DNA of 64,000 nt from NCBI RefSeq assembly GCF_041270065.1, contig NZ_CP065958.1, forward strand, positions 2,232,001 to 2,296,000, in the 5' to 3' direction. The stretch comes from Streptomyces fradiae (lineage in GTDB: Bacteria > Actinomycetota > Actinomycetes > Streptomycetales > Streptomycetaceae). Positions 33,567 through 44,000 of this stretch are shown piece by piece; positions within the stretch are counted from its first letter, which is position 1, and each line of letters starts with the position of its first letter. Both the position numbers and the translations under genes were made by a program. The notes under the pieces were generated by a model. The model was not told where the DNA came from. It worked only from the letters and a program-made list of their open reading frames with translations, and did no database searches.

Positions 33567-33968
33567 TCACACCGTGGCGAACCACAAATCGTTTGCCGAG
33601 AAGGTCTCCAACTCCAGCTCTCGAAGCTTCTCCTCCTCGCCGAACACCCGTCCGAGCACGGCGATATCGCAGTGCATGACTGGAGCATCGAATGACGGAA
33701 CAAGAATCACCGTTCCACCGTTGGCGAGGACCTCCAAATCGCCTGAAGTACGTTCCTCGGCGAGGATCAGCCGCAGCGTCGTGGAGACCATTGCCACGCG
33801 AGCGTCCCGGACCAGGACACTCAGCCATTCCTCGTCGGCTTCTTCATCCCAGTCGACAACCCCTCCGACCGATCGAGCCAAATGGTCGGCGATCTCGACT
33901 GCGGCCTCTTCACGCCAGGTGAGCGGCTGATCAACCAACCGCGCCAGCGCATCCGAGACGTCAATCAC
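33567..33968 (-). CDS. Putative immunity protein for the RHS toxin
   Basis: 133 residues, acidic (a DWDEEADEEW run near residue 40), without signal peptide or membrane segment. The GTG overlaps the toxin stop codon (GTGA), with GGAGG upstream inside the toxin gene. A small acidic cytosolic protein encoded immediately after a polymorphic toxin is the standard position of its immunity protein. I do not recognise the family. It would bind and block the C-terminal toxin domain in the producing cell. Confidence 0.7.
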   Translation of the reverse strand: MIDVSDALARLVDQPLTWREEAAVEIADHLARSVGGVVDWDEEADEEWLSVLVRDARVAMVSTTLRLILAEERTSGDLEVLANGGTVILVPSFDAPVMHCDIAVLGRVFGEEEKLRELELETFSANDLWFATV

Positions 33969-36900
33969 GGTGCACCTCCGGGACTCCCATGAATAGCGCC
34001 CCGGGCATTCCGATAGACATTTATATAGTGAGTCAACTCCCCAGTCCTCCCGACAACCCCAACGGGCCCATTCGTGACGTACACCTTGGCCTTGTTTCCG
34101 ACCCATAGCTTATGAGCGTCAGCATAGGCGGCAGCGTCTAGAGTAGCCTGTTCCGCATCTACGCCCTTTAGGAAGACACTCTTTGTCGGACCCGACGAAC
34201 CCGGGAGGTGCTTCAGCATTGCCGGGTAGCTGACGGTGTACTTGCCATTCGTCAGCTCCCCATGACGGTTCACGTAGCTACTAGGAGGCGTAAAGCAGTT
34301 TGCGTTGTGAACCAAGACCGGAGTCCGTCCCGCCAGCACATAGTACGTGTGAAGGTCGTCAACGGTGAGGTTGAAGGTGCGGGCCTTCTTGGCGAACGCC
34401 CTGTTGCCGACCACCGTGACGGTCTTGCCCCGGTCGGTCAGCAGGGTCATGCCCTTGGACAACTCACCCGCAGGGACCCAGCGATGCTCGGAAGGCGACC
34501 AGAACGGGTGCTCATGCGTCGCCGTCAGCTTCTCTTCGCCGCCTGAGGTCGAGATGGCTAGCTCATTGAAGAGTTTGTCGTCCTCAGTGACGATGCGATG
34601 CGTGACCTTTCTGATTCCGGACTCACCGGTCTCTGGATCGGTTGCTCGGACCTCGTCACCGACCTCGATCTTGTCGATGTCCTTTGTCGTACCGTCTGCC
34701 ATCAGCACATCGGTGCCGGCCAGGAAGCACTTGCAGCCACGGACTCCCGCCATGGCCAACACGACGGGGAATCCGGAATTACTACAGATCGGGCATGTAT
34801 CAATCGAGTCAATGCTGTCGACGTGCTTCCAGCCGTCGTAGAACTTCCGTATCTCGCTGCACGGGTCGTTCATCCCACCAAAGGTGCACTGCTCGCGATA
34901 GTACAGCTCGAGATTCAGTTCATAGCTCAGAACATCGTAGTACCCCTGATTGGTACTCCGGAGCTGGCTCTCACTCGGGTACCCCCTGTTGAGCCATTCC
35001 TTGGCCACCTCCTCGGGAAGGAGTGGTGCTTCTCCGTCACCCAGGTCATCGACGCTGCTCTTGGGTGCGTGGTCCTCGCAGGAGTTGGTGTGATAGCAGC
35101 TGCCGGGGCTGTTGTCTCTCGATCCGTTGTTCGGGTCCTTACCCGAGATCTGGTCCGGAGTGCAGTACTTGACGTCGTACGAACAGGTACCCGGCGTGGA
35201 GCCGATCTCAAGCCCGGTGGGGTCGCTGAAGGTTACCGGGGCGTTGTTGGCGTAGGCATAGCCGTTCAGCGACTGATGCTGATCGAGGCTGAGCAGCGGG
35301 TCGACGCTGATGAACTGACCGATCAGCGGGTCGTATTCGCGGGCATCCACGTGCGTGAGACCCGTGGTCTTGTCGGACGTCTTGTCCAGGAAGCCGCGGT
35401 CCGTCGGCCAGGTGCCGACCGCGCCGCCGCGCTCCGCCCCGAACGGGGTCATGTAGCGCTTGGTGACCTTCTGTTCGGCGTCCGCGGTGACCGCGAGGCT
35501 CTGGGTGCCGTGGTGGTCGCCGGCGAGGAACTGGAGCTGATTCGTGCCCGACTGGTTGGTGCGGACCGCGAGCGCGGCGGTGCCTGCCGTGTATGTGCGC
35601 TGGGCCCACGTGGTCTTGTCCGACCGCAGGTGGAGTTCGGTGGCCCCCATGTACAGGACCCGCTCGCCGTCCTCGGTGTTGCGGATCAGCAGGGTGCCGT
35701 CGGCGTCGTAGACGTAGTCCGTGGACTTGGCGTTCTCCGTGAGCTTGGCAAGACGGCCTTCGTCCGACCAGGTCAGGTCCTGCTGCGCCACGGCGCCAGG
35801 GCGCTTGGTGGTGTTGCCGGAGGTGTCGTAGTCGTAGACCTTGTCCTTCGCCGGGTCTGCGGCCGTACCGCACTCCGTGCGTGTCGTGGTGTAACGCAGG
35901 GCATGGGGCTGCTTGGCGGGGTCGTAGCAGTACGTGGTCGTGGTGTCTCCACCCGCCGTGTGCTGCGTCTCCTGCTGCCGCTGGCCGCCCTGGTTGTAGG
36001 TGTACGACGTCCAGTACGGTGCCGGCCCGCCCAGTGCCCCGGCGTCTCGCGGGTCCGAGCAGTTCTGGGAGGACGGAGTCCAGGCCTCCGTCATCCGGCT
36101 GTAGCCGTCATACGAGAAGCACTGGGTCTCCGCCTTGCCTGCCCCGCCGAGGGTGGCCGAGTCGGCGATGGCCGTCACATGACCGGTCTGGTCGTAGCCG
36201 TAGGCCAGGTCCTGCGGCATGTACGAGTGCGTCTCGTCCGTGACGTTGCTGTGGGTGAGCCGGTCGGTGCCGGTTTCGTAGCTGTTGGTGATGTAGACGC
36301 TGCGGTCACCCGTACCGCCTCGACCCAGAGTGAACTGGCCGACCTGGCCAAGAGCCGTGTAATCGGCCCTCAGGAGGTAGTTGTTGAGGCCATGGACGGA
36401 CGTGACCTGTCCCAGCAACCCGTAGTCGTATTCCACGGTCTCGCCCGGAAGGCCGCCGACGGCGGGCTCGGCCGTGCTGCTGGCGGAGCCGTCGGCGAGG
36501 TAGTTGGTCGTGAAGGTCAGCGTTGCCGGCTGGCCCGCCTTGACCAGGTCGTCCGTGGCCGGAAGCCGGAGCTCCGTGCTCGTGGGCTGGTTCAGGTCGC
36601 CGTAGGCCTTGACCTCCTTGGTGTACTTGTCGCCCGTCTCGCCTCCCACGAATCGCGTGGACGCGGTCGGGAGCCCCTTCAGCACGGTGTCGTACGTGCG
36701 TCGGGTGAGCAGCGTGGCCGACGAGAGGTCGGTTCCCGCCCAGGTGTCGACGGGACGGCTGATGTCGTCGTACGTGCTCAGGACGGATTTCCCGCCCGCG
36801 GTCGTCTTCGTGATGCGGTCGAGCTTGTCGTAGTCCGTCTCGGTGACACCCTTGTCCGGGTCCGTGGCGGTCTTCTGGCGACCGAACTGGTCGTACGTGT

Positions 36901-39900
36901 AGGTCCACGTGGCGCCGTCGGGGCCGGTGATCTTCTGCTGCTTGCCGTCCGGCGTGTACGCGAACCGTGCCGAGGTGTACGCGGTGCCCAGCGTCGCGCC
37001 GTACTGCGTGTCCATGGGATTCACGCCGGCGTATTGGCGGGTCTCCGACGTCCGGCCGAAGATGTCGACGATCGTACGGGTCGCCGACCCGCCGTCGAGG
37101 GCAGTGGTCGCGGCGGAGTCACCCGTGTAGGTGGTACTGGTGGTCCACTTCTTCACGCCGAGGGTGTACAGGCTGCTGGACGTGGCCCGCTCGGCCCCGT
37201 CGAAGACCGTCTCGGTCTGCTTCGGCGCCTCGCCGTACTCGGCCCGTGTGTACGTGCTGTTCGGGGTGCTCGTCGTGTCGAAGATGTCCGCGTAGGCCTG
37301 AAATGCGAGACCACGACTGTCGTAGCGGGTGTCGGTCAGCAGGCGTCCGCCCTGCGGGGTCGGGGACTGCGTCTGGAGCGGGCGCAGCAGCGCGTCGTAG
37401 ATCGCGTAGCTGGTGTTGTACGTCCGGCCGTCGCCGGCCAGCGTCGATGTCGAGACCCAGGACTGCTTGGTGTTGCTGAGGGAGTACTCGTAGGTGCTGT
37501 TGGGCGACTGGCTGCCGCGGATGCGGTTGGGGAGCCACACGTCCGTCAGACGGCCCAGTGCGTCGTAGGCCAGCTCCGTCTTCTTCAGGTTGGCGTCATA
37601 CGTACGCACGGTGAGACCGCGCCGCGGATCGAAGTACGCGAAGGACTTGTGCGTCAGGGCGTTGGTGACGGCGGTCCTGGTGAGCGGCCCTGCGGTCGAC
37701 GGCGTGTACTCCGTGATCGTCGATTTGTCGTCGTCGTTCGTCACCTTGGTCGGCCGGCCGAGCGTGTCGTACTCGGTCTCGGCGACCCGCTGCCAGTTCA
37801 CCGGCGGCGTCGTTCCGTACGACGTGGCACGACCGGCCCAGGTGGGAGGCCCCTTGGTCGGCTTCATCGTGTCCGACCAGGCAATGCCGTCATACGCGAT
37901 CGCGTTGTCCGACAGGACGTTGCCCCGAGTGCCGTCGGCGGCCTTCAGCTTCAGGTCGGTCTCGGCGAAGGTGCAACCGAGGGCGACCGTACGTACGCGC
38001 GAGACGAGGCTCGTCAGCCCGACGCCGTCGTTGTCCGCGTACCAGGTCTGGGTGCAGGTCTCGTCACCGTTCTTCGCGGAGTCGCCGGAGTCGAGGACCT
38101 TCTCGGGGCGCCCCTTCTCGTCGAAAGCAATTGTGTCCGTGTACCTGGACCGCCAAGTCGACGAGGCGGTGAGGTAGGTGTACGAGGTCGTCTTCTTGGT
38201 CCGGACGAAGCGGGCCACGTGATCGGCCGCGTCAGGCACGCCCGTCTGACGTGCGGTCTCCGTCGACCACGGCTCATTGGACGTGGCGGAGATCGCGGTC
38301 GCGCCGTCGTAGGTGACCTGCTCCCGCAGGGTTCCGCTGAACTGGTCGCCGTCCTTGATGGTGGCGACACCGATCGCCGGCTGACCCAGCGGGGCGATCG
38401 ACACGGACTTGGTGGTGCCGTCCTTGTTCGGGTCCCCGTCCATGCCCTGCATGTACAGGGAGACGGTCTTGGACCGGACCGGGGCGTTCCGCGATCCCTT
38501 GTAGACGGTCACCTCGCGGTAGCCGCGCCAGTCGGACCAGGTCCGCTCGTCCTTCGGGGTCATCGGATCGTCGCTGTGGTGCCAGGCGGCCCCGCTGTAG
38601 ACGTACTCGTTCTCGACGGGCACGTTCTGGCCCGCCGGGTCGGTGGTGACGACGCCGAGGACCCGGTACTTGTGGAACCAGTCGACCGAGGCGTCCGGTG
38701 CGCCGTTGATGTTCCAGAACTGCGGGTAGCAGTTGCGCGTGTTGGAGTCCTGGGGGGCGTCGAGCACCTGGCTGCGCACGCACTCCTCGGAGGAGAGCGT
38801 CACGGTGGTGATCGCACCGGTCTCAGTCGTGACCGTGGCGATACGCGGGCGCGTCAACGGCAGGATGTTGTCCGTGCCATCCACACGGTTCTGACGCATG
38901 TGGTAGGTGAACGAGATCGGCTTCAGCTCGATCTCATTCGTTCCTGCCTTCGCCCACCGCGTGATCGACTTCAGCGCCAGGACCTGGTCCGACGTGTCAC
39001 CGATGTCGCCGCCGTCCAAGTACTCCTGGGTGAACTTCCAGTAATCGACGGGGTCGTACGCCTTGGTCGAGGCGTTCCAGGACGACGTGTTCACCTCGGT
39101 GAGCCGCTTGCGGCTGAAGTACGACGGGGACTCAGCGAGGCACTCGGTGGAGTCCTTGGCGCAGATCGAGTCGAACGGCACGTCCGGCCAGCTTTCGGCC
39201 GTCGCCTTCGTCAGCGAGGTGCAGTCCGCGGCGGTGCAGCGTTCGGCGTAGCCGAAGGTCACCTTCGCGTCGGCGTTGTCCGTGAACAGGCTCCCGTTCA
39301 GATCCTTGCGAAGACCGTAGGTGATCTCCTTGAGGTAGCCGCCACGGGTGTACTCGGCGTCGGCCTTCGTGGCCTTGTTCTTCTTGTAGTAGTTGGTTTC
39401 GTTCGTGTACCAGTAGGTGGCCGCGTTGCCGCGGGTGTCCTCGACGTAGTCGAGGTTCCACCGCCAGGCCTGGGGCACGGACCGCTCGGCGAACGTGGCG
39501 CCGGCGGTGTAACCGGGCTCTCCGGTGTCGTCGCCGAAGACGGGAACAGTCCAGGTGGAGTTGGTGCGCTGCGTGGTGGCTCCGGGCAGCTTGTTCTGGC
39601 CGAAGACGTACCTGGTGCCGTCACCGGTCACGACGGTCCAGTACTCACCATCGCCGTCACCGTTGTCGGCACCGGTGGAACGAACCACCTTCGAGGCGTC
39701 GTCGTTCTCGAGTTTCCACACATTCGCCGTGGCCGTCTTCACCAGGCGGGACGACCTGCCGTTGAGGACCAAACGGGCATTGTCGTACTTCCAACAGCGG
39801 TCGAAGACGTCCTCGTGACCGTCGTCGTCGCAGCTGCCGTAGGAACGTTCCACATAGGACTCGGTCAGAGAGAAGCCCTCACCGACCGATGTGCCCTGGT

Positions 39901-40915
39901 TGTTCGTGGTGGCCGTCCGGCCGTCGACGCTCCCGGAGTCGTAGGAGAGGCTCAGCGACGGGACCGGTCCGGCCGCGGCCGGCGGCATGGCGAAGCCGTA
40001 TGACCAGGTGAAGGAGCCGGAGTTGCCGCCTGCGGACCAGACCGAGGACGCGGCGAGCGGAGTCGCGCTGTAGTCACCCGTGCCCTTCGCCGACTGCCCG
40101 CTGCCGGACGTGGTCAGTGCCATGACCGTCGCGCCGGACGACGAGGTACCGAGCTGGGTGGCCGGGCCCGCGTCCGTAGCTGCGACCGCCACGTCGGCGG
40201 AGACCGTCCGGCCCTTGAGATCGTTGTACGAGCCGAGCGGCGTCCGCGTCCGGCACTCGTCCTTCTGCGGGGTGGTGAGTGCACAGGCCGGGAGCTGTAC
40301 GAGCTGGAGACGCCCCGCCCAGCCACCACCCACCGCGGACGCGAACGCACCGTAGTCGACGCTGATCCGAGCCTTGCCCGCGCTCTCCGCCTCGGCCGTC
40401 AGAACGACGCCCGTGATGCCGAGCCTGTCGGCGGATGCCTGGTCGAGGACCGTGATCGTGGCGTCGGTGCCGGCCTTGAGGCCGGACTTGGCCGCGGATG
40501 GAGCGACGGTGACCGGGAGGCCACCAGGCCTGGCCCCCTTCGCCGAGCCCGCGGTCAGTGCCAGGCCGGCCGTGCCGGCCTTCGGCCAGACCGCCCGCAG
40601 CTGTTCAGCGCGGGCCCGCCGCGCCTGCGCCGCGTTCTCCCGCTGGTCCTTCGCCACCTGCTCGCGGGCCTTCTTGTCGCCCGGACCGGAGAAGGGCTTG
40701 ACCTTGCTGACGTGCTGGCCCGGCAGATCCGGGCGGCCCAGACCAGCCTTGCCGTCGGCCGCCACTACCGGTGTCAGACCGATCGGAACCGAAAGTGCCA
40801 CGGTCAGCGGTAGCACCACCAACGCCCGACGGCGCCATGGGCGGGGCCCGCCCGGCCGTCTGCTCGAACTACCTCTCGCGAATATCACAGATACTCTTCC
40901 CCACCTTTGAGACAT
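33965..40915 (-). CDS. Giant RHS/YD-repeat polymorphic toxin with pretoxin HINT domain
   Basis: 2316 residues. An N-terminal basic stretch and hydrophobic segment (about residues 28-52) act as an export signal. A beta-rich region is followed by many YD repeats (about residues 1080-1880, for example YDALGRLTDVW, YDQFGRQKTATDPD), ending in the RHS core motif with NGYAYANNAPVTFSDPTG near residue 1895. A HINT autoprotease domain covers about residues 2058-2203: CFLAGTDVLMADGTTKDI with the nucleophilic Cys, THEHPFW, and the terminal VLVHN. The last 112 residues (from about 2205) are the variable toxin; they show KYTVSYPAMLKHLPGS and INVYRNARGAIHGSPGG but no family I can name. The RHS shell would encapsulate the toxin and HINT would release it. 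The immunity gene overlaps the stop codon. Confidence 0.9.
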   Translation of the reverse strand: MSQRWGRVSVIFARGSSSRRPGGPRPWRRRALVVLPLTVALSVPIGLTPVVAADGKAGLGRPDLPGQHVSKVKPFSGPGDKKAREQVAKDQRENAAQARRARAEQLRAVWPKAGTAGLALTAGSAKGARPGGLPVTVAPSAAKSGLKAGTDATITVLDQASADRLGITGVVLTAEAESAGKARISVDYGAFASAVGGGWAGRLQLVQLPACALTTPQKDECRTRTPLGSYNDLKGRTVSADVAVAATDAGPATQLGTSSSGATVMALTTSGSGQSAKGTGDYSATPLAASSVWSAGGNSGSFTWSYGFAMPPAAAGPVPSLSLSYDSGSVDGRTATTNNQGTSVGEGFSLTESYVERSYGSCDDDGHEDVFDRCWKYDNARLVLNGRSSRLVKTATANVWKLENDDASKVVRSTGADNGDGDGEYWTVVTGDGTRYVFGQNKLPGATTQRTNSTWTVPVFGDDTGEPGYTAGATFAERSVPQAWRWNLDYVEDTRGNAATYWYTNETNYYKKNKATKADAEYTRGGYLKEITYGLRKDLNGSLFTDNADAKVTFGYAERCTAADCTSLTKATAESWPDVPFDSICAKDSTECLAESPSYFSRKRLTEVNTSSWNASTKAYDPVDYWKFTQEYLDGGDIGDTSDQVLALKSITRWAKAGTNEIELKPISFTYHMRQNRVDGTDNILPLTRPRIATVTTETGAITTVTLSSEECVRSQVLDAPQDSNTRNCYPQFWNINGAPDASVDWFHKYRVLGVVTTDPAGQNVPVENEYVYSGAAWHHSDDPMTPKDERTWSDWRGYREVTVYKGSRNAPVRSKTVSLYMQGMDGDPNKDGTTKSVSIAPLGQPAIGVATIKDGDQFSGTLREQVTYDGATAISATSNEPWSTETARQTGVPDAADHVARFVRTKKTTSYTYLTASSTWRSRYTDTIAFDEKGRPEKVLDSGDSAKNGDETCTQTWYADNDGVGLTSLVSRVRTVALGCTFAETDLKLKAADGTRGNVLSDNAIAYDGIAWSDTMKPTKGPPTWAGRATSYGTTPPVNWQRVAETEYDTLGRPTKVTNDDDKSTITEYTPSTAGPLTRTAVTNALTHKSFAYFDPRRGLTVRTYDANLKKTELAYDALGRLTDVWLPNRIRGSQSPNSTYEYSLSNTKQSWVSTSTLAGDGRTYNTSYAIYDALLRPLQTQSPTPQGGRLLTDTRYDSRGLAFQAYADIFDTTSTPNSTYTRAEYGEAPKQTETVFDGAERATSSSLYTLGVKKWTTSTTYTGDSAATTALDGGSATRTIVDIFGRTSETRQYAGVNPMDTQYGATLGTAYTSARFAYTPDGKQQKITGPDGATWTYTYDQFGRQKTATDPDKGVTETDYDKLDRITKTTAGGKSVLSTYDDISRPVDTWAGTDLSSATLLTRRTYDTVLKGLPTASTRFVGGETGDKYTKEVKAYGDLNQPTSTELRLPATDDLVKAGQPATLTFTTNYLADGSASSTAEPAVGGLPGETVEYDYGLLGQVTSVHGLNNYLLRADYTALGQVGQFTLGRGGTGDRSVYITNSYETGTDRLTHSNVTDETHSYMPQDLAYGYDQTGHVTAIADSATLGGAGKAETQCFSYDGYSRMTEAWTPSSQNCSDPRDAGALGGPAPYWTSYTYNQGGQRQQETQHTAGGDTTTTYCYDPAKQPHALRYTTTRTECGTAADPAKDKVYDYDTSGNTTKRPGAVAQQDLTWSDEGRLAKLTENAKSTDYVYDADGTLLIRNTEDGERVLYMGATELHLRSDKTTWAQRTYTAGTAALAVRTNQSGTNQLQFLAGDHHGTQSLAVTADAEQKVTKRYMTPFGAERGGAVGTWPTDRGFLDKTSDKTTGLTHVDAREYDPLIGQFISVDPLLSLDQHQSLNGYAYANNAPVTFSDPTGLEIGSTPGTCSYDVKYCTPDQISGKDPNNGSRDNSPGSCYHTNSCEDHAPKSSVDDLGDGEAPLLPEEVAKEWLNRGYPSESQLRSTNQGYYDVLSYELNLELYYREQCTFGGMNDPCSEIRKFYDGWKHVDSIDSIDTCPICSNSGFPVVLAMAGVRGCKCFLAGTDVLMADGTTKDIDKIEVGDEVRATDPETGESGIRKVTHRIVTEDDKLFNELAISTSGGEEKLTATHEHPFWSPSEHRWVPAGELSKGMTLLTDRGKTVTVVGNRAFAKKARTFNLTVDDLHTYYVLAGRTPVLVHNANCFTPPSSYVNRHGELTNGKYTVSYPAMLKHLPGSSGPTKSVFLKGVDAEQATLDAAAYADAHKLWVGNKAKVYVTNGPVGVVGRTGELTHYINVYRNARGAIHGSPGGAP

Positions 40916-41012
40916 CGTGAAGGGTGATGCTCCGAGGCCCCGCAGGACGCCGGAGAGCGGTCGGGTGGCACCGCGGAAGGCGGTACCACCCGACTCTGTT
41001 CATGGGGCTCGT

Positions 41013-44000
41013 TCAGGAGCCGATCTGTGCCTCGATCTGATCCTCGGCCTTCATGGCGCCAACCCAGACGCGTACGTCGGAGACCTGCGCCGGCAGGAAG
41101 TGCTTCCAGGCCCCGCCGGTCATGCCCTTGCCGACGGCGAACTCGCCGGAGCCGACGAGAGCGGTGAACTCCTTGTCGCCCTGGACCGCGGTTCCGACGC
41201 GCAGCCAGATCGTCTTGTCCTGGGCGTCGAAGACACCCGTCAACCGAACGGTGCTGTCGAGAGCCGCTTCCTCGGTCGACTCCACGGAGTCGAACGTCCC
41301 ATCGGCATTGAGCCGCCCGAATTGCCAGAAACCGACGGGCACCGTCTTGGTCCTGTCCGGGGCCGGTTCCGGATCGTCAGGGTCAAGGGAAATGACCTTC
41401 GTGCCCGTCACCTTGAACCACAGGCCCCAAGAAGAACCGTTCGCGGTTCGCTGACCGACCACCTGCCCCACGTAGCCGTTGCCCTTCGCAAGGATCTTGG
41501 CACCGTCCAGGGCGACCGCGGTCGACACCGTGAACGACCCCTGGTCGTCCACCAGCGGGCCGGAGGCCGTGGCCGCGCCGTCCATGCCATTGGTAGCGGA
41601 GAGATCGATCCCGTCGGCTGTCGCCTGCGCACCCCCCTCGAGCGTCAACGTCCGGCCGTAGCCCGAAGCGATGTCCGGCACCGTGCTGCCGGAAGCACCG
41701 GCAGCGGACCAGTCGGCGACCAGCTCTGCGGCCTGGAAGCCACCGGGCAGCGTCGCCCGGGCCTCATCGGCGATCTGCGGGGCCTTCAGAGCCCGCTGCC
41801 ACGCCGCGGCCTCGTCGATGGAGCCCTTCCATTGGTCGTAATACGCGCCACGCCACCACGCACGGCCGATCTGAAACCTGCCGGTGGACGTCCACGAGGG
41901 AGCAACCACGTGCGTTCCCTGGAGCTCACCGTTGACGTACAGCTCGATCTGCTTGGCCGTGTTGTCCTGGGCCGCGTTGTCGTAGACGGCCGCGAGGTGA
42001 GTCCAGACGCCGATGGCCGCAGGCTGCTTCGCCTTCACGATCTGGTTGCTGATGTCGCCGTCCGCGGCGTCCTTGGGCGACGTGCGAAGCTCCCAGGTCT
42101 TCGAATCGGCCCGGTAGCCGAGGTAGAAGGCGCTGTACCAGCCGCCGGACAGGACCGGGTCCTGCGAGAGCGCGGTGTAGTTGGTGTTGCCGTCCTCAAG
42201 CCGGACCCAGGCGGAGACGGTGTAGGAGGAACCGGTCTGTACCGCCGGTCCGGCGGTGGAGGCGTAACCGTTGGCGCCCGTGAACGCGAGGCCCTTGTCC
42301 GTCACCGGCGAGTCCAGCGGCAGGCCGTCCTTGTCATGGGTGATGAGCCCCCGGCGGCCGCGGTCGTCGCGCGTCACGGCGCCGGTCAGGGTGGCGTCGG
42401 CCGCGCCGCCGTTCGGAGCGCTGTCGAGAGCCGGGCCGGATTCCTCGGTGAAGCTCCAGCGGCCGACGGGTGCTTCGCCGTCCGAAACCTTGAACTGCAC
42501 GGTCCTGGGCTCGCCGGGACGCCCGAGGGTGTCCACTGCGCGCACCTCCAGCGTGTACGTGCCCTTGTTGAGCGGAGTCACGTACCCGGTTGCCGTGGCT
42601 CCGGTCGCGGTGCGCCACGTACCTCCGGTGAGCCGGTACTCGTATGCCTTGTTGTTGGTGTCGTTCTCCGCGGGGCCGAAGCCGAAGCTTCCGGTCACCC
42701 CAGGAGCGCCCGCCTCCGGGCAGTTGTCGGCGTCCACGCACTCCACATAGGGGCTCTTGAACGTGATCGTCGGCGCCTTGGGGGCCGTCGTGTCGACCTT
42801 GAAGTAGCACCAGTTGGTGTAGCCGGACGACTGCGAGTAGCTGCTGTTGTCCTGGAACACCTGCGTGAGAGAGGCGAAACGGTGCAGCGGGCCCTCAGGC
42901 AGGGACGTGCCCCACTTGGCCGTCGCCTTGACGTTGTCGCCGATGAAGTTGGTGCCGGTGGGACTGCTGATGCCAGAGCCGGACCAGGTGTCGTCCGCCG
43001 CCTTCGTTTCGATCCGGAACCAGGCGTGCAGCTTCGCCCCGACCTCGCTGCCCGCCGCGGTCTGCGGCGTGGAGGTCAGCGTGGGCCTCGGGTCGGAGAT
43101 GATCGTCGGTGCATCGGGGTTCGTGCTGCAGACCGGAGCGGTACCGGTGACGAGGCCGGCATTCGTCGGCTTGGCCGGGTAGGCGACATAGGTCACGGCC
43201 AGGGTGGCGTCGTTCCTGAAACGCTTCCAGGCGCTCGGGTCGCTCTCTTCCTTGGCCCGGAGTTCGAAGGTCAGCCGGGAGAACTTCCCCGCTGCGAAGT
43301 CCCGCACGGTCGGGGTCAGGTTCTGCCAGCTCTGGTGCGGGTCGTCGCGGAATTCGATGGGCGCTGTTGCCGAGTACTCGTCACATGAGGAGCCTCGCCC
43401 GGCGGAGACGTTGACCTCGGTCAGCCAGTCACGTTCCACGGGGCGCGTGGGCCACCTGGTGGACGAGGAGAAGTTGTCGGTGCGCACCAGTTGGACCACG
43501 CGCGGATCGCACTGGAACGCCCAGGGTTCGGTCACTCGGAAGGTCGCGTCCAGGACCCGCTTGCCCTTGAGCACGTCGGGCGTGAACTGGAAGTACAGGC
43601 GCTGCACATAGCCGGGGCCGCAGTAGGCGCCGCCCCAGCTACCGCACTTGCCCATACCCATGCCGAGGTTGTCCGCACCGTTGCCCCAGCCGTACGAGGC
43701 CACCTGGTCGTCGGATCGCAGCGCGGTGCGCGTGGCGGCACCCCAGCCCACCGTCGGGTCGATGAAGAGCGGGAAGTGGCCGGCGTTCGTTTCCGCCAGC
43801 ATCCGCGTGTTCGGTACGACCGACAGGCTGTCGTCCATCAGCTTCACGTCGACGTGGCGGACGTTGTCTCCCTGTCCGGGCGCCACACCGGTGCCGGAAG
43901 CCGCGGTCTCGGACGTGTCCCGCCGAGTACTCGGCGCGTCCTCCTGGCCGGCCCGCGGCGCCGCCTGGTTCTTGCCGTCGGCGAGAAGGGCGTTCTGCCG

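Noticed and set aside
34598..40003. 1801-codon open frame antisense to the RHS toxin
   Set aside because: Val/Arg/Gly-rich translation without motifs; the opposite strand encodes a coherent RHS/HINT protein.
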